A stretch of DNA of 64,000 nucleotides from JAAXIE01 sp965204245 (GTDB lineage Bacteria > Chloroflexota > Dehalococcoidia > Lucifugimonadales > JAAXIE01). Within the stretch, counting starts at the first letter, position 1, and each line of letters begins with the position of its first letter. The DNA is taken from NCBI GenBank assembly GCA_965204245.1, contig CBDBED010000001.1, positions 186,001 through 250,000 on the forward strand, in the 5' to 3' direction. The notes beneath the pieces were generated by a model, which had not been told where the DNA came from, did not search any database, and saw only the letters and a list, made by a program, of their open reading frames with translations. Below are positions 16,603 through 24,795 of this stretch, one piece after another. Both the position numbers and the translations under genes were made by a program.

Positions 16603-17043
16603 GTGGAGGAGAACCGAAACCTGTACATCACCGCCAAGCTGCGCAATCCCGCCCAGCCGGACCTGGAGTGGGAGGGGCGCTTCCGTGTGGACCAAGGCTC
16701 GACGTATTGCCAAGTGCCTTGGATGATACTGGAAGACATCGGATTGGCGTCCAAAGGCTTGCGCTGGTACCGCATGCCCGATGGTACGTTGGCGGACTGG
16801 CAGACCACGACCTGCGATCTGGAGTACGGCGGGGTTGTGGTAGGCATCACCACTGTGATGGCGCCTCTGGAGATGGAGCCAGTGATCGGGTCGACGGCGT
16901 TACAGTCGCTGGGCTACGAGGTAGACCCCAACAACCGGAGCCTGCGGAAGCTGCCTTACATCAACTTGGGGAGCAGTTGGCCAAAAACGGTAGGAGCCAA
17001 CGGCAATCATGAGACTGGTGATGAGACGACTGGCACAGCATGA
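16603..17043 (+). CDS. Retropepsin-like protein, copy 3, with DTG changed to DQG
   Basis: A 146-residue relative of the flanking copies: shared NPAQPD at 15-20, WEGRFRVD at 23-30, MPDGT turn, and the end GSTALQSLGYEVDPNN. The catalytic triplet reads Asp30-Gln31-Gly32 (VDQGSTYCQVP) where copies 2 and 4 have DTG. The Thr of the fireman's grip is therefore missing, so a homodimer may be inactive or altered. A GTG start is used. A longer C-terminal tail (about 125-146) is unlike its neighbours. It may be a binding subunit, or a partner in a mixed dimer. Confidence 0.75.
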   Translation: MEENRNLYITAKLRNPAQPDLEWEGRFRVDQGSTYCQVPWMILEDIGLASKGLRWYRMPDGTLADWQTTTCDLEYGGVVVGITTVMAPLEMEPVIGSTALQSLGYEVDPNNRSLRKLPYINLGSSWPKTVGANGNHETGDETTGTA

Positions 17044-17094
17044 CCAAACCTTCATTTTGTGATACCCAATGGTGGCTTAGAGGAGACTGGTAAC

Positions 17095-17511
17095 ATGGGA
17101 GAAACATACGTCGACGTACTTGTTCGCAATCCCGCGCAACCCGACGGCACTTGGGAGGGCCCATTTCTTGTTGATACAGGCTCGATAGACTGTCTTGCGC
17201 CAAGAGACCGCCTTGAAGCCATAGGTCTCATGCCCAAGGGACAGCGGACATACAGCTTGGCCGATGGCTCCGAAATCACGATGCAGATTACCACTGCGGA
17301 CTTGGAATTGGTGGGAGAGGTTATCGGGGTGACCATCGTTATGGGGCCGGAGGGCACCGAACCTCTACTGGGGTTGACTGCTATGGAGTCTGCGGGGCTC
17401 GCTGTCGACCCGAGCAGCCAGGAGCTTTTCAAAAGGCCAAGCATCAACCTGAAGGAGTCCCAAGAGCGAACCAACGGGAGATTCCACCATGAAGAGACTG
17501 ACTCGGGATAA
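17095..17511 (+). CDS. Retropepsin-like aspartic protease, copy 4
   Basis: A 138-residue protein with DTG at 27-29 (FLVDTGSIDCLAP), LVRNPAQPD at 9-17, the LADGSEITMQ turn and LLGLTAMESAGLAVDP near the end. Start at 17095, with aggaga at 17081-17086; a GTG at 17059 in frame is less likely. Its 3' end overlaps the acetamidase gene by 23 bases, so the two are probably translated together. It is closest to copy 2. The copies likely arose by local duplication. Confidence 0.8.
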   Translation: MGETYVDVLVRNPAQPDGTWEGPFLVDTGSIDCLAPRDRLEAIGLMPKGQRTYSLADGSEITMQITTADLELVGEVIGVTIVMGPEGTEPLLGLTAMESAGLAVDPSSQELFKRPSINLKESQERTNGRFHHEETDSG

Positions 17512-18358
17512 GCACACGACTACCCTTGACCCCAAGCAGGAGCCTGCCATCTCCATCGAATCGGGCGAGGAGCTTTTGGTGGAGACTTGGGATGCCTTCA
17601 TGGGGGTGAGGGACGGCTTGGACACCTATAACCCATTGGGTCCTGCCACGGGGCCGATTTATGTGGAAGGGGCGGCTCGTGGGGATGCTCTGAGGGTGGA
17701 CATCATGTCCATTGAGGTGAAGGGTACGGCGTTGCATCAGGTGCGGCCGGGGCACGGGTTTTTGCCGGAGCGATTTGATGGCTCGTATTCCACGGTGATG
17801 CCGGTGGAGGATGGGCACCTGCACTTGGAGAATGGGCTGAAGGTGCCGATGCGACCCTCGGTGGGACTGATTGCCACGAGCCCGGGACGGGTGCAGCAGA
17901 CGGCCAGCGACAGCGGGCCGTATGGGGGCGACATTGATGTGAAGGAACTGGTGGAGGGCAGCACTATCTGGCTGCCGGTGTTTGTGCCGGGCGGGCTGCT
18001 GGTGATGGGGGATATGCACGCCGTGGTGGGAGATGGAGCCGTGGGCGGCACCGGTGCGGAGATCGCGGCAGAGACTCACATGCGGGTGACGGTGGAGAAG
18101 GGCAAGAGGTTGCGGAACCCGCGAGCACTGACGCCGGAATATTTCATCACCATGTCGTCGGCAAAGCGCACCAGCACCGCTATGAAACAGGCTGTGGGAG
18201 AGATGGTGGACTTTCTGGCGGAGGAGAAGGGCATGGACCCTTACGATGCCTACAGCATCCTGAGTCTGGCTGGCGACGTGCGTATCTCCCGGACTTTTCG
18301 ACCGATAAGTCCCTGCAAGATGATGCTGGCCCGCTCGGTGCTTGACCAGCTTTCGTAG
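17489..18358 (+). CDS. Acetamidase/formamidase (FmdA/AmdA) family
   Basis: A 289-residue hydrolase of the FmdA_AmdA family, which releases ammonia from small amides such as formamide. Family marks: N-terminal HTTTLDPKQEPA, GPATGPIYVEGAARGDALRVDI, GVIATSPG-like GLIATSPGRVQQT, PYGGDIDVKEL, GGLLVMGDMHAVVGDGAVGGTG with likely metal-binding Asp/His, and E-TH near 205. The ribosome site cgggag precedes 17489, inside the last codons of the retropepsin-like gene. ModA follows after 55 bases. Confidence 0.9.
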   Translation: MKRLTRDKHTTTLDPKQEPAISIESGEELLVETWDAFMGVRDGLDTYNPLGPATGPIYVEGAARGDALRVDIMSIEVKGTALHQVRPGHGFLPERFDGSYSTVMPVEDGHLHLENGLKVPMRPSVGLIATSPGRVQQTASDSGPYGGDIDVKELVEGSTIWLPVFVPGGLLVMGDMHAVVGDGAVGGTGAEIAAETHMRVTVEKGKRLRNPRALTPEYFITMSSAKRTSTAMKQAVGEMVDFLAEEKGMDPYDAYSILSLAGDVRISRTFRPISPCKMMLARSVLDQLS

Positions 18359-18413
18359 GGTCGCACGGCTATTGCGGGAAAACTATCCACGACAGGACGC
18401 CTATCGTTTCCGC

Positions 18414-19175
18414 ATGTTTTTTCGGGCTCTGCTGGTATCCGCACTGGTAGGCTGTATTCTTCTTGTGGGTTGTGGCGGAGGAGACCGGCTGCTGGTGTTC
18501 GCTGCTTCGAGTCTGACGGACTCGATGGAGCAGCTAGCTGAGGAGTATGAAGAGCGGACGGGGATGAGGGTGGACCTCAGCTTCGGTGCTTCCAACCGGC
18601 TGGCGCAGCAAATTTCAAGGGGGGCACCTGCGGACGTGCTAGTGACGGCGGGGGTCCAACCAGTGGAGGGCTTAGAGGATGAGGGGCTGGTGGTGGAAGG
18701 AAGTCTGAGACCTCTGCTTACGAACAGGCTGGTGGTAGTGGTGCGCAGGGGTGATGCGGACAGGGTGTCCAGCTTGCAGGAACTGGCGGATGCGGGAGGG
18801 GGACTAGCCATCGCCGACCCGGACTTGGCTCCGGCGGGTGGCTATGCGAAGGAGGCACTGGTGCATTTGGGGCTGTGGGACGCATTGGAGTCACGATTGG
18901 TGTTCGGGGCGAATGTGCGGGCGACCTTGGGGTATGTGGAGTCGGGGAATGTGGCGGCTGCGGTGGTGTACAGGACGGATGCTGGGGTGAGTGATGGGGT
19001 GCGGGTCGTGGAGACGGTGGCGGAAGAGGCTCATGGGCCGATTGTGTATCCGGCTGTGGTGTTGGAGGCGTCGGACAAGGAGGGGCGGGCAGGCGACTTC
19101 ATCGAGTTCCTTGGGAGTGAGGGCGCGTACCGGGTGTTTCGGGGAGCGGGGTTTGAGAGGGTTGCAGGGCGGTAG
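18414..19175 (+). CDS. modA: Molybdate ABC transporter binding lipoprotein ModA
   Basis: A 253-residue type II periplasmic-binding lipoprotein for molybdate or tungstate. Signal peptide with lipobox LLVGC, Cys20. The mature part begins LLVFAASSLTDSMEQLAEEYE, the canonical ModA opening whose serines contact the oxyanion, followed by FGASNRLAQQISRGAPADVLVTA, and AAAVVYRTDAG late in the protein. Start at 18414 gives a normal signal peptide; a longer frame from 18342 overlaps the acetamidase. The permease and ATPase genes are 9 kb away (28443-30214), so the transporter is split. Confidence 0.9.
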   Translation: MFFRALLVSALVGCILLVGCGGGDRLLVFAASSLTDSMEQLAEEYEERTGMRVDLSFGASNRLAQQISRGAPADVLVTAGVQPVEGLEDEGLVVEGSLRPLLTNRLVVVVRRGDADRVSSLQELADAGGGLAIADPDLAPAGGYAKEALVHLGLWDALESRLVFGANVRATLGYVESGNVAAAVVYRTDAGVSDGVRVVETVAEEAHGPIVYPAVVLEASDKEGRAGDFIEFLGSEGAYRVFRGAGFERVAGR

Positions 19176-19196
19176 TTGCCCGCAGCAGATTCACTC

Positions 19197-19225
19197 TTGA
19201 CGCTAGTTCGGCTCGAACGTAGCAT
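19197..19225 (+). promoter_or_regulatory. Sigma-70-like promoter with internal operator for VapBC module 2
   Basis: TTGACG (19197-19202), a 17-base spacer and TAGCAT (19220-19225) form a good promoter. The spacer holds an inverted repeat, gctagttcg / cgaac(g)tagc around the centre gct (19202-19223), which fits an operator for the AbrB-type antitoxin encoded from 19242. Confidence 0.5.
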
Positions 19226-19241
19226 CTGTGGAGGGGGGATC

Positions 19242-19520
19242 ATGATTCTCAGAGTAACGAAAGAAGGCAACGTCGCTGTCCCGTCCGATCTGCTAGTTGC
19301 TATCGGGGTCCAGCCGGGTGATCAGATTGATGTGGAACAAGGGCCTGAAGGCCTCATCTTGCGGCCGGTCAAGGCAGACTCAGAAGTTGGCGACTCCCAT
19401 GGCGGCAAGGTAGACCTTTCTCTGCTAGGTTACTTGAGGGACAAAATCAAACCTGGCACGCCTCCTTTTGATATTGAGAAGTTCCGTAACGAACCTTATG
19501 ACCTCTCGTTACGGGATTGA
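19242..19520 (+). CDS. vapB: AbrB/SpoVT-type antitoxin VapB, module 2
   Basis: A 92-residue antitoxin with an AbrB domain (VTKEGNVAVPSDLL, GVQPGDQIDVEQG, GLILRP) and a toxin-binding tail ending TPPFDIEKFRNEPYDLSLRD. Compared with module 1 it has an insertion of about 15 residues (around 46-62) between the two parts. The start at 19242 is set by tggagggggg at 19230-19238. The toxin gene overlaps it by 23 bases, the same overlap as in module 1. Confidence 0.85.
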   Translation: MILRVTKEGNVAVPSDLLVAIGVQPGDQIDVEQGPEGLILRPVKADSEVGDSHGGKVDLSLLGYLRDKIKPGTPPFDIEKFRNEPYDLSLRD

Positions 19521-19893
19521 CACCTCAGTCCTAGTCCGCTTGGTTACGACCGAGCCTGCCGACTCCTATCAATACTGTGTCGAGCAGTTGAGTGCGTTGA
19601 TTGGAGAAGGGGCTGAAGTATTGGCATCTAACCAAGTGATTGGGGAATCCTACATAGCGGTGCAGCTTCATTACGGCGTGTCCAAGGATGATGCTCGCAT
19701 TGGCTTGATGCGGGCACTGCGCAGCGGTCTGGTGGCACCCCTGAACGGCGACGCCGTGTTCGAGAGCCTAGCCGCGTATGGCGGCGCGGGGCTCTTCGAC
19801 CGGTTGATAGCCAACGACTACCGACGGGCAGGGCTGGAAGTCCTTACGCTGGATCGACGCATGGCGAGCCTCCCCGACGTGCAACTCATCTGA
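19498..19893 (+). CDS. vapC: PIN-domain ribonuclease toxin VapC, module 2
   Basis: A 131-residue PIN toxin with the acidic residues Asp8, Glu50, Asp101 and Asp119 conserved (YGIDTSVLVRL, VIGESYIA, GLFDRLIA, LTLDRRM). It is a clear paralogue of the VapC at 12656. Regions of strongest identity are the first 20 residues and SGLVAPLNG; the intervening helix differs, which may prevent cross-binding of antitoxins. The RNA target is unknown. Confidence 0.88.
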   Translation: MTSRYGIDTSVLVRLVTTEPADSYQYCVEQLSALIGEGAEVLASNQVIGESYIAVQLHYGVSKDDARIGLMRALRSGLVAPLNGDAVFESLAAYGGAGLFDRLIANDYRRAGLEVLTLDRRMASLPDVQLI

Positions 19894-19921
19894 ACACAGA
19901 GCGTTGCTGTCAGACCACCCT

Positions 19922-21208
19922 CTACCCCCGCGCCAAGTATTGGGTCACCAGCTTTTGTGCCGTCTCTTGGAGTAGGCGTGTTTCCGTTCCGGGGTCGGGT
20001 GTTTTGGGGACCGGGACTACTGAGTCGTTGCAGTAGGTGGTGATGGGGCGGTTTTCGCGGGAGATGCCTTGGGGGTCCTGGCCTTGGGCGGTGGCGTTGA
20101 TCCCGTCTCGCAGCATGCGGCGGAACATGATGACACCCCGGTCGGTGACTCCTAGGTGCTCCAAGCCGTGGACGGCGATGGAGCGCTGGGTGACTTGGGC
20201 GTCGTAGTCGCCGGGGCGATGCTGGCGGTCCTCGTAGGTCTCGTGGTCTTCGGGGAGTTGAGCGGGGAGCATGACGTTGCGGTCGCCCCACCATTCGGGG
20301 GTTGGAGGAGTGGCGTCGTCGGCCTCGGCGATATGGCGGAACTCGATGAACATGGTATTGGTGTCGTCGACGGGGACGATCCAGCGGCTCATCATGGGGC
20401 CGCCGAAGCCGTGGGGATGCTGGCCGGACTCCCAGATGGGGGCTACCTGCTGCAGGTTGGGGAGGACGGTTTCCACCATGCGCACCCATACGTTTTCGCC
20501 CACGCGACGGGCGGCGGTGTAGATCATGCCGACGGGGGTCTCGGCATAGTCCAGTTCGGGTAGCACGCCGAACTCATCGGTGAACTGGGAGCCGGCGACG
20601 ATGGTGTGGAGGAAGGCGGTGTGAGAGGGGTCCATGGCGTTCTCAAGAATCTGGAGCCAGTTGCAGGGGTAGAAGTATTTGCGGCCGGGAATCATGCGGA
20701 AGCCGGGACGCTCATAGCTGTCGAACATGGGGAAGGGAGGCATCAGGTCGGGCGGGCCCATGTAGGCGAAGACGATGCCGTTGTATTCGTGGACGGGGTA
20801 GGCACCGTGAAAGAGGCGGTCTTTGAGGGTGCTGTCGTCGGGCTCGCCGGGGGTGTCCAGAATCCTGCCGTCGACGTCCATCTGCCAGCCGTGGTAGCAG
20901 CAGCGGATGCCGTGGTCGCAGATGATGCCGAATTCGAGGGAGGTGCCGCGGTGGGGGCAGTGCAGTTCGAGCAGTCCGACATTGCCTGATTTGTCGCGGA
21001 AGGCGATGAGTTCCTCGCCCAGAACCTTGAGGGAGACTGGGAGGTCCTTGAGTTCGTCGGAGAAGATGATGGGCTGCCAGAAGCGGCGCATGTACTCGCC
21101 ACAGGGTGTGTTTGGCCCGATGTGGGTGAGGGAGGTGTCCTCGGAGGGTACTTCGCGATGGTCATAGCCAGCGTAGGTCTGGGTGAGGAAGGGCGCTCTG
21201 GTTGTCAT
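19922..21208 (-). CDS. Rieske ring-hydroxylating oxygenase alpha subunit, phthalate-dioxygenase type (RHO1)
   Basis: A 428-residue oxygenase. The Rieske cluster ligands are Cys84-His86 (HCPHRG) and Cys103-His106 (RCCYHGW). The mononuclear iron site follows the D-x2-H-x4-H pattern in ENAMDPSHTAFLH near 190-201. Length and the GIRCCYHGW-VDG context resemble the homomultimeric phthalate 4,5-dioxygenase class, which needs only a reductase partner. No reductase is in the window. A ggagg ribosome site precedes ATG 21208. It shares the MTTRAPFL opening with RHO3 and RHO4. Substrate is inferred only by class; carboxylated aromatics are likely. Confidence 0.88.
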   Translation of the reverse strand: MTTRAPFLTQTYAGYDHREVPSEDTSLTHIGPNTPCGEYMRRFWQPIIFSDELKDLPVSLKVLGEELIAFRDKSGNVGLLELHCPHRGTSLEFGIICDHGIRCCYHGWQMDVDGRILDTPGEPDDSTLKDRLFHGAYPVHEYNGIVFAYMGPPDLMPPFPMFDSYERPGFRMIPGRKYFYPCNWLQILENAMDPSHTAFLHTIVAGSQFTDEFGVLPELDYAETPVGMIYTAARRVGENVWVRMVETVLPNLQQVAPIWESGQHPHGFGGPMMSRWIVPVDDTNTMFIEFRHIAEADDATPPTPEWWGDRNVMLPAQLPEDHETYEDRQHRPGDYDAQVTQRSIAVHGLEHLGVTDRGVIMFRRMLRDGINATAQGQDPQGISRENRPITTYCNDSVVPVPKTPDPGTETRLLQETAQKLVTQYLARG

Positions 21209-21634
21209 TGATCATTCCTCCTCATGACGGTCATCTCTGGAACCGGGACGAATTTCGTAGTACCGGTGGTGACGGACGGGGCCGGAATCAGGGTGGGAAC
21301 GTGTCGTATGCCAGATAGGGGCATTCGACACTTCTCGTAGCTGCGACGAACTCGTTTGTATCTGGAGGGTGTCGAATTTGTCGAAAGGTCGTATCTGGTC
21401 CGTAGCTGACACATGTGTAGAATGGCGTGGATTTTGGGGCATGAAGGGGGTTTGACGTATTTCGTTGTGATAATGGGTCATGGGTGCGTAATGAGGCTCA
21501 AAAACGAAAGCAGGTGACGGGAATGTTTTTGCAGCTGGAGCGTATTGAGTTGCCCCAGTGTTGAGCCTGGGTTGGTGTGCTGTTCTGCCTCATCATGCTT
21601 GATGGCCTTCCGGGAAGGGGGTCTGAAAAAGAAA
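21209..21634. other. Intergenic region without a recognised gene
   Basis: About 430 bases between the oxygenase start and the terminator of the DUF488 unit. It contains an imperfect repeat (gtgtcgtatgccag / gtgtcgaattt / ggtcgtatctgg, 21300-21400) but no convincing gene. Both strands have only short frames. It should hold the promoter of the minus-strand oxygenase. Confidence 0.5.
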
Positions 21635-21666
21635 GCAGGGGCGACCCTGAGGGGTCAGTCCCCTGC
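21625..21666 (-). terminator. Terminator of the DUF488 unit
   Basis: gcagggg (21635-21641) pairs with cccctgc (21660-21666), and inside it gaccc (21643-21647) pairs with gggtc (21652-21656). On the minus strand the stem is followed by a T-rich tail (tttctttttc, complement of 21625-21634). It lies about 90 bases beyond the last DUF488 gene. Confidence 0.65.
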
Positions 21667-21754
21667 CTGCTTGCTGTTTTGAGGTTAGCAAGGGATGGGG
21701 TTGGGCGTCAATGGATGTTTGTCATGGGGGGGTGTTGGGCGTGTCGGCGGGGCT

Positions 21755-22192
21755 TCAGGTCAAGTGGACTATCTCAACATCGCCCCACTGTTGTTGCAAA
21801 TACTCAGCTACCAACCGACGGTGGCAATGATCGGGCTTTTGCTCGCTGCACAGCAAGCACCCGTCGGACATGGTCGCCCGTATATCCATGTCGGCTAGGC
21901 TACGTTCCTCCATGAGAGACAGGAACTGATGCTCATACACTTGCCAGTCACGATGGCCTTTGCGGTAACCGTCCAGCATTTCTTTCGTGGGGGCAAGTTC
22001 CGGCAGATGGACATATTCCATTCCGCAGACTTTATCCAGGAAATACTGCAAGTCGTCCTTCTTGGCGAAGCCTGCCAACTGGGAGACGTTGTTCAGTCGC
22101 ACGTCAACTACGCGACGGGCACCGGACCACCGCAGCAACTCAAAGAAGGTGGAGGCTGGCTTCTTGGTGAAGCCGATGGTGTAGAGTTTCAA
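21755..22192 (-). CDS. DUF488-family protein, second of a pair
   Basis: A 145-residue DUF488 protein. It begins LYTIGFTKKPASTFFELL, continues with VVDVRLNNVSQLAGF and has the cysteine/histidine motif CSEQKPDHCHRRLVAEYL near 115-132, shared by the family. The function of DUF488 proteins is not established; the CxE-x3-x-CHR motif suggests a nucleotide- or metal-linked reaction. Its ATG overlaps the stop of the upstream DUF488 gene (ATGA), so translation is coupled. The neighbour 22189-22836 is only distantly similar, so the two are probably distinct subunits. Confidence 0.85.
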   Translation of the reverse strand: MKLYTIGFTKKPASTFFELLRWSGARRVVDVRLNNVSQLAGFAKKDDLQYFLDKVCGMEYVHLPELAPTKEMLDGYRKGHRDWQVYEHQFLSLMEERSLADMDIRATMSDGCLLCSEQKPDHCHRRLVAEYLQQQWGDVEIVHLT

Positions 22193-22836
22193 AATGCGCC
22201 ACTAGGCACATACCCGGAAGGCTGCTTCGCACCGACGTAGGCCATTTTCTTTGCTTGGCGGGAGATTGCTTCACCAACCACATCATTGCGGGACCAGAAC
22301 ATGTCTCCGTTATGAGGCAACTTGAAAGCGCCAATCAGCCGGTCCATGGCGGAGTCATGGCTTTCAAGCCGTCCATCGGCGAGGATATGCTCTACGGCGA
22401 CGCCACGTTCCACGAGGGCCCGGGCGACCAACAGGGTGCGGTGGCACTCCAAGGGGTCCTTCTCGGTGCACATCAGGACGACTTGGCGTTCGTCGGCACG
22501 GTGCATCACTGCCCTAATGCCGTCGTCGAACCAGTCCGTGTCGGCTACGAAGTCATACCTGACGCGGCCATTTTCGTCGTAGCACGAGAAATCACTGGGC
22601 CTGCCGCCTAGGACGCCGCCCAGCGACTGATAGTCTATGCCAGCTTCACGCAGCGTGTCTTCGAGGGAATCGTGGTTGAATTGGGGAGCATAGCGGCTGT
22701 AGGGCGACGAGCGCACATCCAGAACATCATCGACGCCGTGGCGTTGCAGAAGCCCCACAAAAGTTTTCGGCGGATGGTTGGAATGCCCGACAGTGAATAC
22801 GGGGTATGCGGTTGCGCCCAACATGCTCCTTGTCAA
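22189..22836 (-). CDS. DUF488-family protein, first of a pair
   Basis: A 215-residue DUF488 protein: VFTVGHSNHPPKTFVGLLQ at the start, VLDVRSSPYSRYAPQFN near 38-54, YQSLGGVLGGRP, and the signature CTEKDPLECHRTLLVARAL near 122-140. It has about 70 more C-terminal residues than its partner, of mixed polar character. The start overlaps the stop of the dual-OB-like gene by four bases, and its stop overlaps the start of the other DUF488 gene, giving a strictly coupled three-gene unit. Confidence 0.85.
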   Translation of the reverse strand: MTRSMLGATAYPVFTVGHSNHPPKTFVGLLQRHGVDDVLDVRSSPYSRYAPQFNHDSLEDTLREAGIDYQSLGGVLGGRPSDFSCYDENGRVRYDFVADTDWFDDGIRAVMHRADERQVVLMCTEKDPLECHRTLLVARALVERGVAVEHILADGRLESHDSAMDRLIGAFKLPHNGDMFWSRNDVVGEAISRQAKKMAYVGAKQPSGYVPSGAF

Positions 22837-23522
22837 GTCTTGATAATATTGGCAATCAGCTTGTAGCTGAAGCCGGCAAGAGGTCCGCCAAGACTAATTG
22901 TAAGGTATCTTTCGCCAATCTGGTAGTCTCGATATTCCAGACTCGCAGCGCCGGCCTCGCTTTCGGGATCGGTAATTCGCAGACCATATTCGGCATCATT
23001 GTGACGGAATCGCCCTCGCAGCACAGGAGGACTGTCCACCCTGCTAGCCGCCTTGCTGGGCGGCGAAACAGTGACCTTGAGCGAGTCAACTTTAATCAGA
23101 CATAGCGAGCTATCGAGGGATGCGGCATCGGAGAAGGGAATCCTATCGTTACGCCCTCTGGCGGAGGAGTCTCCGTCAATCCACAGGGCGCCGACGGGGT
23201 CGATAAGCCGGTCCAAGTCCTCGGGGGACACACGCCCTACCCTCTGCCAACGCCGTTGCGGGTCAAGAAGCCAGTTTTCTTGCTGGTAGTAGGTCGGCCT
23301 GGCTTCCAGCAGAGGTATATCGATGATATCGAGCAGTTGCGGTTCGCCACCTCCGTCATACTGCCTCTCTTGCGCAGACACTTCTTCGCTGGGACGGGAA
23401 CTCACGGGGCGCACCCAACCTCCAACAGCCCCACTGGCCAGCAATTCCTTCCCGGCTACGCACCGCTCAAGGTTCCTTCGCGAGTTGGCCAGGCATACGA
23501 TGCGTTTGGTTACGGCTGTCAT
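22833..23522 (-). CDS. Dual OB-like domain protein coupled to DUF488 genes
   Basis: A 229-residue protein. The start MTAVTKRIVCLANSRRN, then CVAGKEL, GGWVRPVSSRPSEEVS and LDIIDIPLLE, is the pattern of proteins I recall as 'dual OB-containing', a small conserved family without known function. The C-terminal half (about 140-229) is strand-rich, with YEYRDYQIGERYLTISLGGP-like segments, and would suit a second OB or wing. I start at 23522; the frame extends to 23651 but that part overlaps the propeller gene. The family name is from memory and should be confirmed by a profile search. Confidence 0.65.
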   Translation of the reverse strand: MTAVTKRIVCLANSRRNLERCVAGKELLASGAVGGWVRPVSSRPSEEVSAQERQYDGGGEPQLLDIIDIPLLEARPTYYQQENWLLDPQRRWQRVGRVSPEDLDRLIDPVGALWIDGDSSARGRNDRIPFSDAASLDSSLCLIKVDSLKVTVSPPSKAASRVDSPPVLRGRFRHNDAEYGLRITDPESEAGAASLEYRDYQIGERYLTISLGGPLAGFSYKLIANIIKT

Positions 23523-23604
23523 ATACGCTGTTTTTGTCCCTGAATGGATGATTCGCCGCGATAAGGGACGGACGACCCCTAGCTGCGTCCTGTGAGTTTC
23601 GTGC

Positions 23605-24795
23605 TCAATATAGCGGTCGCCCCCCAGCAGATGTGAGGCTGCCCTGCTCATCTATCTCGACAAGCACTCGGGCGTCCGAGCCATCTCGCGCCACTGTGTA
23701 TAGGATTATGGGAGGGTATCGCGACCCGTACTGAGATTTGCGCTCGACGTACACTGCTACTCTATCGCCATCAGGAGACCAGGTCCCGTAGCTGCCTGGC
23801 CCAGGCAACTCTCGCATCCCTGTGCCATCGACTCGGACCACATGTGATCCAAACAGTATCTCCGACCCGTCGGGCGACCATGAGATGCTCTCTGCCGACC
23901 GGAACTCTTTGGGGAACAACATGATCTCTCGCCGTTCCGAGCCGTCAACGGCAGCCACATAGAGACCATCGGCAACGGCATATTGAAGGTCATAATCCCA
24001 CGTTGCCTTTGCGTAGGCAATTCGCTGGCTGTCAGGGGACCACGCCGGCACTGTGCAGTTACGGTCATGCATCACCAAGTCCGCACCATCAACACTGATA
24101 GTGAACATGTCCCTTGAACGTCCTGGGTCTTCCAAGTTGATGGCGAACCCTATAGACCTGCCGTCAGGTGACAAAACAAGGGGCAAATCCTTATGTCTAG
24201 GCGTCAAACTCGATAGGTTTTTTAGTTTCACGATTGGCCGTACGGAATCATGGTCATCGACCGACAATGCGTAGATACCTCTTTCCTCCCAATTTTCAAC
24301 GGGGTCCGACATATAAAGGATGCGTGAGCCGTCGCGCAACCATACCAGCGAGCGCCTCGTAGCGCGAGTCTTCGTCAATTGTTTGATATTGGATTCACCG
24401 GGGTTCAACATGAATATGTTCCAACTTCGGTTCACATAGGCGGAATATGCAATCGATGAACCGTCAGGCGATACTGTATAACTGTGGGCTGTATCACGGT
24501 GGTCTTTATCGTTAATCATTTCGAGATGGTTGCCGGTAGAGTCGATCTTATAGATGTTGCCCCGGAACCCGAAGACGAGGCCGTCCTGACGCGGGATCCA
24601 TTGGGGGGCTTCCGGTTCGGATGCTTCCACCATAGCATTATGGATTCGGCGAGGGTCTTCAACCCGGCTCCAGCCCCATACGTAGAAAAAGACGATCAGG
24701 TGCACAATGATGGAGAAGCAACCGAGGACAGCCAGCAGCCTTATTGCAGACCTCCATCGAGCGTTCGTAGTTTGGCTTGTCAATGTGGGTCTCAT
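23605..24795 (-). CDS. Membrane-anchored TolB-like beta-propeller protein
   Basis: A 396-residue protein with one N-terminal membrane segment (about 17-41, LLAVLGCFSIIVHLIVFFYV) and a large outside domain of propeller repeats: FRGNIYKIDSTG, VSPDGSSIAYSA, WLRDGSRILYMS, LSPDGRSIGFAI, WSPDSQRIAYAK, WSPDGSEILFG and WSPDGDRVAVYV. These are PD40/TolB-type blades, normally protein-binding. The ATG overlaps the stop of a 39-residue membrane microprotein (ATGA). The DNA here is visibly richer in A/T than the flanking catabolic genes, hinting at separate origin. Confidence 0.8.
   Translation of the reverse strand: MRPTLTSQTTNARWRSAIRLLAVLGCFSIIVHLIVFFYVWGWSRVEDPRRIHNAMVEASEPEAPQWIPRQDGLVFGFRGNIYKIDSTGNHLEMINDKDHRDTAHSYTVSPDGSSIAYSAYVNRSWNIFMLNPGESNIKQLTKTRATRRSLVWLRDGSRILYMSDPVENWEERGIYALSVDDHDSVRPIVKLKNLSSLTPRHKDLPLVLSPDGRSIGFAINLEDPGRSRDMFTISVDGADLVMHDRNCTVPAWSPDSQRIAYAKATWDYDLQYAVADGLYVAAVDGSERREIMLFPKEFRSAESISWSPDGSEILFGSHVVRVDGTGMRELPGPGSYGTWSPDGDRVAVYVERKSQYGSRYPPIILYTVARDGSDARVLVEIDEQGSLTSAGGRPLY

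Noticed and set aside
18359..18413. Molybdenum-cofactor riboswitch before modA
   Set aside because: Only 55 bases separate the acetamidase stop from the modA start and no conserved stem pattern is visible there.
21577..21915. 112-residue plus-strand frame over the DUF488 terminator and gene
   Set aside because: It runs through a terminator hairpin and the antisense of the DUF488 gene, and has no ribosome site.
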